Source of the DNA: an uncultured Labedella sp.
GTDB taxonomy: Bacteria > Actinomycetota > Actinomycetes > Actinomycetales > Microbacteriaceae
Assembly: GCA_934636065.1 (NCBI GenBank)
Contig: CAKTZW010000022.1
Span: 1 to 12,433, forward strand
DNA length: 12,433 nt
Direction: 5' to 3'
Positions 6,952 to 12,433 of this stretch are shown piece by piece. The notes below the pieces were generated by a model. That model was not told the DNA's origin, ran no database searches, and was given only the letters and a program-made list of their open reading frames with translations. The position numbers were made by a program, and so were the translations under genes. The stretch's first letter is position 1, and the number at the start of each line of letters is the position of its first letter.

Positions 6952-6978
6952 TGTCGATCCGCGTCCAGTACGTTCGAC
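6952..6978 (+). promoter_or_regulatory. Putative ECF42-type promoter of the DGPF-sigma pair
   Basis: TGTCGA (6952-6957), a 17-bp spacer and CGAC (6975-6978) match the ECF42 promoter pattern as I recall it from Streptomyces venezuelae work: TGTCGA at -35 and CG(A/T)C at -10 upstream of DGPF genes. Transcription would begin near 6984, giving a leader of about 43 nt. In the leader, GAGGGC (6987-6992) can pair with GCCCTC (7003-7008). AAGGAGA (7016-7022) is a strong ribosome site. The position directly before a DGPF gene followed by an ECF42-like sigma gene supports autoregulation. Confidence 0.65.
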
Positions 6979-7027
6979 GCAGAGGTGAGGGCACCACATC
7001 GGGCCCTCGTCGACGAAGGAGAACCCC

Positions 7028-7456
7028 ATGAAGTACATGCTCATCATGCGCTCGGACGATGCGGCCGTCGAGGCGTACAAGGACCTCCCGTTCGAGGAGG
7101 TCATCGAGCGCATGGGCCGCTACAACGAGTCCATGATCAACGCGGGCGTCATGGCCGGAGGAGACGGACTCACCGACGCGTCGGAGGGTGTCGTCGTCGA
7201 CTTCTCCTCCCAGCCGCCGGCCGTGACCGACGGCCCGTACGGCGAGACGAAGGAGCTCTTCAACGGCTTCTGGATCCTGCAGGTGTCGAGCAAGGAGGAG
7301 GCGATCGAGTGGGCGAGCCGCTGCCCCCTCGGCCCCGGATCCAAGCTCGAGGTGCGTCGGATCACCGAGCTCGAGGACTTCCCGCAGGACAATGAGTGGG
7401 TCCAGAAGGAAGCGCAGTGGATCGCCGAGGCCGAGGCGGACAACCGAACCGTGTGA
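7028..7456 (+). CDS. YCII-related DGPF-domain protein
   Basis: A 142-residue cytoplasmic protein of the YCII/DGPF family, with an alpha-beta barrel-like ferredoxin fold. It begins MKYMLIM, the usual first beta-strand, and carries the family's signature loop as DGPYGETKE near 68-76; Tyr replaces the Phe of the naming motif. FWILQV (81-86) and E91-A-I-E-W complete the domain, and the acidic C-terminal tail (about 118-142) is typical of proteins paired with ECF42 sigma factors. The biochemical role of these proteins is unknown, but they are recurrent genomic partners and targets of ECF42 sigma factors. AAGGAGA lies 5 nt before the ATG. The sigma gene follows 28 bp after the stop, so the two are likely co-transcribed. 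Confidence 0.93.
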   Translation: MKYMLIMRSDDAAVEAYKDLPFEEVIERMGRYNESMINAGVMAGGDGLTDASEGVVVDFSSQPPAVTDGPYGETKELFNGFWILQVSSKEEAIEWASRCPLGPGSKLEVRRITELEDFPQDNEWVQKEAQWIAEAEADNRTV

Positions 7457-7484
7457 CGCGTTCCACCGCGGACGGGACACCCCG

Positions 7485-8744
7485 ATGAGCGATGCGGACG
7501 CGATGGGCCGCAGGGTGGCGGCGGTCTGGCGGATCGAGTCCGCCCGGATCGTCGCCACCCTCGCGCGCTACGTCGGTGACGTCGGCCTCGCGGAAGACCT
7601 CGCTCAGGAGGCCGTCGTCGACGCGCTCGGGCAGTGGCCGGAGCAGGGGGTGCCGATCAATCCCGGCGCCTGGCTCACAGCCGTCGCGAAGCGCAAGGCG
7701 ATCGACAGCTGGCGGCGACGCGAGCGGCTCGACGAGCGCTACGCGGCGATCGCGCACGACCTCGAGACCGGGATCGACCCCGACGCGGTTCCCTGGGATC
7801 CCGACACGATCGACGACGACGTGCTGCGACTCGTCTTCATCTCTTGCCACCCGGTTCTCTCCCGCGAGGCGCAGGTCGCGCTGACTCTCCGCGTCGTCGG
7901 CGGGCTCACGAGCGAGGAGATCGCGCGCGCCTTCCTCCTCCCGACGGCGACGGTCCAGCAGCGCATCGTCCGGGCGAAGAAGACCCTCGCCGCCGCCCGG
8001 GTCCCCTTCGAGGTGCCGGACCGCGCGGAGTTCCCCGAGCGCCTCTCCTCGGTGCTCGGTGTGCTGTACCTCATCTTCAACGAGGGCTACGCGGCGAGCG
8101 CCGGCGGGGAGTGGATGCGACCGGAGCTCTCGCTCGAGGCCCTCCGGCTCGCGCGCTCCCTCGCGCGGCTCGTCCCGCGCGAGCCGGACGTGCACGGCCT
8201 CGTCGCGCTCTTCGAGTTCCAGGCGTCCCGGTTCGGGGCGCGCACGACGCATGACGGCGAGCCGATCCTGCTCCTCGATCAGGACCGGTCCCGGTGGGAC
8301 CGCACGCTCATCGCGCGCGGGTCCGCGGCCCTCGCCCGGCAGGAGGCCGTCGGTCGCGGCCTCGGGTACTACGGGCTGCAGGCCGCCATCGCGGAGTGCC
8401 ACGCGACGGCGCGACGAGCGGACGACACGGACTGGGAGCGCATCGCGATCCTCTACGAGGCGCTCGGCCGCCTCGCCCCCTCCCCCGTGGTGGAGCTCAA
8501 TCGCGCCGTCGCCGTCTCGATGTCCGAGGGACCGGCGACCGCTCTGCGCATCGTCGACGCACTCGTCGCGACCGGCTCGCTCGCGGGGTACCACCTCCTG
8601 CCGAGCGTGCGCGGCGAGCTGCTCGCCCGGCTCGGGCGCCAGGCGGAGGCGCGGGCGGAGTTCCTCGCGGCGGTCCGGCTGGCGGGGAACGATCGGGAGC
8701 GCGCCGTCCTGCAGCGGAAGGCGGACGCGGCGCTCATCACCTGA
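7485..8744 (+). CDS. ECF42-like RNA polymerase sigma factor with C-terminal TPR-like extension
   Basis: This 419-residue sigma factor is about twice the length of an ordinary ECF sigma factor. Sigma region 2 spans about 15-80 (LAEDLAQEAVVDAL near 36-48, then W-L-T-A-V-A-K-R-K-A-I-D-S-W-R-R). Region 4 spans about 114-170, with the helix-turn-helix around SEEIARAFLLPTATVQQRI (143-161). The long C-terminal part has YLIFNEGY (195-202) and a repeat-like helical region (about 290-415) with PSPVVELNRAVA (332-343) and LLPSVRGELLARLGR (371-385), characteristic of the ECF42 group; in this group the extension is required for activity, replacing a separate anti-sigma factor. None is encoded nearby. The start is ATG 7485: codons upstream in this frame are Arg-rich shadow of the DGPF gene. 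The ribosome site is weak, so translation may depend on the upstream gene. Confidence 0.93.
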   Translation: MSDADAMGRRVAAVWRIESARIVATLARYVGDVGLAEDLAQEAVVDALGQWPEQGVPINPGAWLTAVAKRKAIDSWRRRERLDERYAAIAHDLETGIDPDAVPWDPDTIDDDVLRLVFISCHPVLSREAQVALTLRVVGGLTSEEIARAFLLPTATVQQRIVRAKKTLAAARVPFEVPDRAEFPERLSSVLGVLYLIFNEGYAASAGGEWMRPELSLEALRLARSLARLVPREPDVHGLVALFEFQASRFGARTTHDGEPILLLDQDRSRWDRTLIARGSAALARQEAVGRGLGYYGLQAAIAECHATARRADDTDWERIAILYEALGRLAPSPVVELNRAVAVSMSEGPATALRIVDALVATGSLAGYHLLPSVRGELLARLGRQAEARAEFLAAVRLAGNDRERAVLQRKADAALIT

Positions 8745-8779
8745 GGGACGCGTGCGGGTGCGGCCGGGCGCGGGCGGGG

Positions 8780-8829
8780 CGAGGGCGCCGGTTCGGTGTC
8801 GAGGGCGCCACTGGCAGCTGGCGCCCTCG
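8780..8829. terminator. Bidirectional terminator-like hairpin with a duplicated left arm
   Basis: CGAGGGCGCCA (8800-8810) pairs perfectly with TGGCGCCCTCG (8819-8829) across an 8-nt loop, between two convergent genes. A second copy of ten bases of the left arm (8780-8789) precedes it, so two left arms can compete for one right arm. No T-run follows on either strand, as is common for GC-rich actinobacterial terminators. It probably ends both the sigma-factor and dnaE2 transcripts. Confidence 0.6.
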
Positions 8830-8849
8830 TGCGGGTGTAGCACTCTGGG

Positions 8850-11582
8850 TCAGTGGAAGTCGCGGGAGGTGGTGCGGGCGGCCATCGTGAGCCACTCCAT
8901 CCGGTCAGCGACGACGTTGATGACGCCGTCCGGCGAGCGTTCGAGCACGCCGCGCACGATCATCGCCGGCGCCTCGCGGGCCACCCGGCGGTATCGCCCC
9001 CACACCCCGACGCTGCACACGACGTTGACGAGCCCCGACTCGTCCTCGAGGTTCATGAACGTGATGCCGCTCGCCGTCGCCGGGCGCTGCCGGTGCGTCA
9101 CGACGCCCGCGACCTCGATGCGTCGGCCCGACTCGGCGGTGCGGAGCGCGTCGACCGGCAGCACCCCGCGCACGTCGAGGGGGGCACGCATGTGCCGCAT
9201 GGGGTGGTCGTCGGGAGACACCCCCGTCGACCACAGATCCGCGATGAGGCGCTCGGCGTCCGTCATCATGCCGAACAGCGGTGGCTGCACGGTGACCTGC
9301 GTGCCCGCGAGCTGATCGGGTCGCTCGGCGGCGGCGTGCGCCGCCCCCCACATCGACGATCGACGCGACTGGCCGAACCCTTCGAACGCGCCGGCGGCGG
9401 CGAGCGCCTCGAGCTGCGGCGTCGACAGTCCCACCCGGCGGGCGAGGTCCGACATGTCGACGTACGGCCCGCCGCGCTCGCGCTCCGCGACGATCTGCGC
9501 CGCCTTGCGGGTGCCGAGCGAGCCGACCTCGGCGAGACCGAGCCGCACGGCGTGGTGGCCGTCGCGCCGATGCTCGCGGGTGTCGAAGTGCGCGCTCCGG
9601 TCGAACGGTCCGACGGGCGGCTGCTCCCGCTCCACGCACGCGTCCGGACCCGTCGGACCGACACGTCCCGGCTCGAGCGGCTCGAGGCCCGCCTCCACCC
9701 CCGAGAGCAGGATGTCGGGACGCAGCACGGTCACCCCGTGGGCCCGCGCATCGGCCACGAGGCTCTGCGGCGAGTAGAACCCCATCGGCTGCGCGCGCAG
9801 GAGCGCCGCGAGGAACGCCGCGGGGTAGTGCAGGCGCATCCAGGAGCTCGCGTAGACGAGCAGCGCGAAGCTGATCGAGTGGCTCTCCGCGAAGCCGAAG
9901 TTGGCGAAGGCCTGGATCTTCGCGTAGATGGTGTCGGCGTCCTCCCCCACGATGCCGTTGCCCGCCATGCCGGCGTAGAGCTTCTCCCGCAGCGTCTCGA
10001 TCTTCTCCTGCCCGCGCTTCGATCCCATCGCGCGCCGGAGCAGGTCGGCGTCCTCACCCGTGCAGCCCCCGACCGTCATGGCCATCTGCATGAGCTGCTC
10101 CTGGAAGAGCGGCACGCCGAGGGTGCGCTCGAGCACCGGCTCGAGCGAGGGGTGCAGGTACGACACGGCCTCCTCCCCCGTGCGCCGGCGGATGTACGGG
10201 TGCACGGCGCCGCCCTGGATGGGACCGGGGCGAACGAGGGCGACCTCGATCACGAGGTCGTAGAACCGGCGGGGCAGCAACCGCGGCAGCGTGCCCATCT
10301 GCGCGCGGCTCTCCACCTGGAACACGCCGATCGAGTCGGCGCGGCACAACTGGTCGTAGACGCCCTGCTCCTCCTTCGGCATCGTCTGCAGGTCCCAGCG
10401 CTCACCGGTGTGCTCGGCGGCCAGATCGAACGCGTACTGGAGCGCCGCGAGCATGCCGAGGCCGAGCAGGTCGAACTTCACGAGCCCCATCCACGCGCAG
10501 TCGTCCTTGTCCCACTGCAGCACCGTGCGCTTCTCCATGCGCGCGTTCTCGATGGGGCACACCTCCCCGACGGGACGATCCGTGAGCACCATGCCGCCCG
10601 AGTGGATGCCGAGGTGCCGCGGGAAGCCCATCACCTCCTGGGCGAGTCCGATGACGGCCTCCGGGATGTCGTGGTCCTCCGTCGAGGTGAGCGCACCCCA
10701 GCGCTCGACCTGACGGGACCACGCGTCCTGCTGCCCCGGGCTGTGCCCGAGCGCCTTCGCCATGTCGCGCACCGCGCCCTTCGGCCGGTACGTGATGACG
10801 TTCGCGACCTGGGCGGCGTTGAACCGGCCGTACTTGTCGTAGACGTACTGGATGACCTCCTCGCGCCGGTCGGAGTCGAAGTCGACGTCGATGTCCGGCT
10901 CCTCGTCGCGCATGCTCGAGAGGAACCGCTCGAACGGCAGCCCGTAGCGGATGGAGTCCACCGCGGTGATGTCGATGAGATAGCACACGGCGGAGTTCGC
11001 CGCCGATCCGCGTCCCTGACAGAGGATGCCGCGCTTCCGCGCGAACTGCACGATGTCGTGGACGATGAGGAAGTAGCCGGGGAAGTCCTTCTCCTCGATC
11101 ACCTGCAGCTCACGCTCGATGCGGATCCGCTTCGCCTCGTCCAGGTCCGGGTAGAGCCGTTCAGCGCCTCGCCACGTGAGCTCCCGCAGCCAGCTCATGG
11201 GCGTGTGCCCGGCCGGCACCTCCTGCTTCGGCAGCCCCGGCTTGAGGCTGCGCAGACGGAACCCGAGCTCGGCGGCGTAATCGACGGTGCGCTCGACCGC
11301 ACCGGGATAGCGCGCGAACCGGGCGGCCATCTCCGCCCCGCTGCGCACGTGCGCCGTGGGGGCGGCCGGGAGCCAGCCGTCGAGCTCGTCGAGACTGCGT
11401 CGGGCCCGGACGGCGGCGAGCGCCGTCGCGACGGGGAACTCCCGCGGCGTCGCGTAGTGCACGTTGCCCGTCGCGAGCACGGGCAGCCGCAATCGCGCCG
11501 CGATGCGCGCGAGGACGTCGTTCGCCGTGCTGTCCCCCGGGTTGCCGTGGTCGGTGAGTTCGACGGCGACGTTGTCGCGCAT
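8850..11582 (-). CDS. dnaE2: Error-prone DNA polymerase III alpha subunit DnaE2, N-terminally truncated
   Basis: The frame encodes 910 residues of DnaE2, the damage-inducible translesion C-family polymerase that works with ImuA'/ImuB. Present are the end of the PHP domain (ATGNVHY 37-43, V-R-A-R-R-S-L-D-E-L-D 58-68), the polymerase core with PDIDVDF (229-235, catalytic Asp230 and Asp232) and Asp442 before A-L-V-R-P-G-P, the HhH segment (about 683-735) and an OB-fold (about 822-895). A weakly conserved Gly/Pro-rich linker lies at 636-665. Full-length homologues have roughly 200 more N-terminal residues, holding most of the PHP domain; here homology stops abruptly at 11582, where the ATG is simply the first in-frame Met and no ribosome site precedes it. 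The frame stays open upstream without resembling DnaE2. Neither imuA' nor imuB is visible. The product is probably not made or not functional, unless the junction is an assembly error. Confidence 0.9.
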   Translation of the reverse strand: MRDNVAVELTDHGNPGDSTANDVLARIAARLRLPVLATGNVHYATPREFPVATALAAVRARRSLDELDGWLPAAPTAHVRSGAEMAARFARYPGAVERTVDYAAELGFRLRSLKPGLPKQEVPAGHTPMSWLRELTWRGAERLYPDLDEAKRIRIERELQVIEEKDFPGYFLIVHDIVQFARKRGILCQGRGSAANSAVCYLIDITAVDSIRYGLPFERFLSSMRDEEPDIDVDFDSDRREEVIQYVYDKYGRFNAAQVANVITYRPKGAVRDMAKALGHSPGQQDAWSRQVERWGALTSTEDHDIPEAVIGLAQEVMGFPRHLGIHSGGMVLTDRPVGEVCPIENARMEKRTVLQWDKDDCAWMGLVKFDLLGLGMLAALQYAFDLAAEHTGERWDLQTMPKEEQGVYDQLCRADSIGVFQVESRAQMGTLPRLLPRRFYDLVIEVALVRPGPIQGGAVHPYIRRRTGEEAVSYLHPSLEPVLERTLGVPLFQEQLMQMAMTVGGCTGEDADLLRRAMGSKRGQEKIETLREKLYAGMAGNGIVGEDADTIYAKIQAFANFGFAESHSISFALLVYASSWMRLHYPAAFLAALLRAQPMGFYSPQSLVADARAHGVTVLRPDILLSGVEAGLEPLEPGRVGPTGPDACVEREQPPVGPFDRSAHFDTREHRRDGHHAVRLGLAEVGSLGTRKAAQIVAERERGGPYVDMSDLARRVGLSTPQLEALAAAGAFEGFGQSRRSSMWGAAHAAAERPDQLAGTQVTVQPPLFGMMTDAERLIADLWSTGVSPDDHPMRHMRAPLDVRGVLPVDALRTAESGRRIEVAGVVTHRQRPATASGITFMNLEDESGLVNVVCSVGVWGRYRRVAREAPAMIVRGVLERSPDGVINVVADRMEWLTMAARTTSRDFH

Positions 11583-11630
11583 ATCAACATGTCCTGGTGC
11601 GTGCGCGTTTATCGGGACGATCTGGTCACT
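11583..11630. other. Junction between truncated dnaE2 and truncated substrate-binding protein gene
   Basis: DnaE2 similarity ends at 11582 on the minus strand. Convincing substrate-binding-protein sequence begins on the plus strand near 11610-11630. The bases between include AT-richer codons (GTT TAT, ATA on the other strand) unlike the flanking genes, and the palindrome ACATGT (11587-11592). No insertion sequence, target duplication or long repeat is seen. The exact breakpoint cannot be fixed without intact homologues. Confidence 0.7.
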
Positions 11631-12020
11631 TTCCAGGTCGACGGCACGAACGACGCCGAGGTCAAGGCGACGATCAAGTCGAAGCTGCAGGCGGACTCCT
11701 CCATCGACGGCATCCTGACTCTCGGCGGCCAGTACGCGATCGACGCGGTCGGTGCGGTCGACGAGTCCGGTAGCGAGGCGACGGTCGCGACCTTCGACCT
11801 CTCGGAGGACGTCGTCTCGAACATCGAGGACGGAGCGATCCTCTTCGCCGTCGACCAGCAGCCGTACGTGCAGGGCTTCCTCGGCGTCACGGCGCTCTAC
11901 CTCGACTCGGTCAACGGCAACCAGATCGGTGGCGGCCAGCCGGTCTACTCCGGCCCCGCGTTCGTCACCGAGGAGAACGCCGCCGAGGTGGCCGAGTACG
12001 CCGCGAACGGCACCCGGTAG
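11589..12020 (+). pseudogene. C-terminal fragment of a sugar-type ABC substrate-binding protein
   Basis: From the first in-frame ATG (11589) the frame gives 143 residues. From about residue 13 on it reads as the C-terminal lobe of a type-1 periplasmic binding protein (RbsB-like): T-F-Q-V-D-G-T-N-D, LQADSSIDGILTLGG, AVDQQPYVQGFLG and GGGQPVYSGPAFVT. Such proteins are normally 320-380 residues with a lipoprotein or Sec signal; here the signal and the whole N-terminal lobe are missing, and no ribosome site precedes the ATG. It would sit outside the cell and deliver a sugar or polyol to the downstream permease. The codon bias matches the neighbouring genes apart from the first dozen codons next to the junction. 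It is a remnant, or the intact gene was cut by misassembly. Confidence 0.82.
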
Positions 12021-12031
12021 TCACCGACGCG

Positions 12032-12064
12032 CGGCGGTGGGGCGGCACGCTCGTCCCACCGCCG
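12032..12064 (+). promoter_or_regulatory. Strong hairpin between binding-protein and permease genes
   Basis: CGGCGGTGGGGCGG (12032-12045) pairs with TCGTCCCACCGCCG (12051-12064): ten Watson-Crick pairs in a row, then four inner pairs including two G-U, around a 5-nt loop. It starts 11 nt after the binding-protein stop and has no T-run. Hairpins here commonly protect the binding-protein mRNA or partly attenuate the permease gene. Confidence 0.6.
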
Positions 12065-12082
12065 GAACGAAAGGAAGCAACG

Positions 12083-12130
12083 ATGACGACGCTCATCCCC
12101 ATGCGACGCAACGGACGGGAACCGCGATGA
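12083..12130 (+). CDS. Possible 15-codon upstream ORF coupled to the permease
   Basis: ATG at 12083, preceded by the good ribosome site AAGGAAG, opens a 15-residue frame (MTTLIPMRRNGREPR). Its TGA overlaps the permease ATG as ATGA. The upstream ribosome site is better than that of the permease itself, so this could be a translational coupler or leader peptide. It could equally be the decayed start of a lost gene. No similarity is recognisable. Confidence 0.35.
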   Translation: MTTLIPMRRNGREPR

Positions 12131-12433
12131 CGACGACGGACATCGTGACCGTCGGCAACCGGCCGCGGCTCGAACGCCGCCCCCTCCGCACGATCCTGGC
12201 CCGACCGGAGATCGGCGCCCTCGTCGCGGCACTCGCCGTGATGGTGTTCTTCTCCGTCTACACCTCGAACTTCATGACCCTCTCGGGCGCGGGCGTCTGG
12301 CTCGAGTCGGCCTCGACGTTCGGCATCATGGCCGTCGCCGTCGCCCTCCTCATGATCGGCGGGGAGTTCGACCTCTCCGCCGGGGTCATGACGGGCTTCA
12401 CGGCGCTCATCGTCGGCGTCCTCACGAGCCACT
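12127..12433 (+). CDS. RbsC-like sugar ABC transporter permease (C-terminus outside window)
   Basis: The first 102 codons of a membrane permease of the ribose/xylose type (BPD_transp_2 family). After a basic cytoplasmic start (1-28) come a TM segment (about 30-50) and a second region (about 62-78) leading into IGGEFDLSAG (77-86), the family's hallmark loop, usually G-G-I-D-L-S-V-G. A further hydrophobic stretch (about 87-100) runs off the edge. Full-length members have about 320-350 residues. ATG 12127 is preferred because the family start pattern fits and GGGA lies upstream; its ATG overlaps the stop of a 15-codon ORF. It follows the binding-protein fragment by 106 bp, so the two were probably one sugar-uptake operon with an ATPase gene further on. 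Confidence 0.9.
   Translation, partial: MTTTDIVTVGNRPRLERRPLRTILARPEIGALVAALAVMVFFSVYTSNFMTLSGAGVWLESASTFGIMAVAVALLMIGGEFDLSAGVMTGFTALIVGVLTSH

Noticed and set aside
7392..7484. Upstream start of the sigma factor at 7392
   Set aside because: The added residues are basic shadow of the DGPF gene and do not resemble sigma region 2.
8853..12020. A 1055-codon plus-strand open frame covering most of dnaE2 and continuing into the binding-protein fragment
   Set aside because: Its first 910 or so codons are Arg/His-rich shadow of dnaE2 on the opposite strand, and the GC-rich codon bias suppresses stops. Only the last 143 codons (from 11589) resemble a real protein. The continuity comes from the junction keeping the same phase.
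1..12433. CRISPR array, tRNA, rRNA, insertion sequence, phage or defence cluster
   Set aside because: No regularly spaced direct repeats, cloverleaf sequences, transposase or integrase motifs or terminal inverted repeats were seen. The one anomaly, at the dnaE2 junction, carries no mobile-element signature.

Overview
This is a GC-rich stretch of actinobacterial chromosome. Strong G/C third-position bias, an MmpS-like membrane protein, an ECF42-type sigma factor next to a DGPF protein, and DnaE2 together suggest a soil or plant-associated actinobacterium, most likely Microbacteriaceae. The family assignment is an inference; no database search was possible. No tRNA, rRNA, CRISPR array, transposase or integrase was seen.

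Layout from left to right. (1) Bases 1-1341, minus: a secreted SGNH-hydrolase-like protein with a Sec signal peptide and two Ig-like segments; its C-terminus lies outside the window. (2) A 218-bp divergent spacer with a 15-bp perfect inverted repeat, a second small dyad and a likely leaderless promoter. (3) 1560-3928, plus: a two-gene ABC exporter (ATPase, then a roughly 12-TM permease) with overlapping genes. (4) 3964-5125: a divergent pair, an SDR oxidoreductase (minus) and a MerR-type regulator (plus), separated by a textbook MerR operator-promoter. (5) 5220-6113, plus: a membrane protein with six QPPYG repeats and an MmpS-like outer domain. (6) 6236-6916, plus: an atypical SDR / NAD(P)-binding protein, probably leaderless. 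(7) 7028-8744, plus: a YCII/DGPF protein followed by an ECF42-like sigma factor. A sequence matching the published ECF42 promoter consensus precedes the pair, which suggests a self-activating module. (8) A GC-rich terminator-like hairpin, then dnaE2 (minus, 8850-11582), which lacks about the first 200 residues. (9) At about 11583 dnaE2 is abutted head-on by the C-terminal 40% or so of a sugar-type ABC substrate-binding protein (plus), then by the start of an RbsC-like permease running off the right edge.

The most unusual spot is the junction near 11583-11630. Two unrelated genes, both missing their 5' parts, meet across a short stretch that resembles neither. It is either a real rearrangement that disabled both genes or an assembly/cloning chimera; sequence alone cannot decide. 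The best-supported regulatory circuits are the ECF42-DGPF module and the MerR-SDR pair. Both belong to known classes, and I saw no clearly new multi-gene system here.
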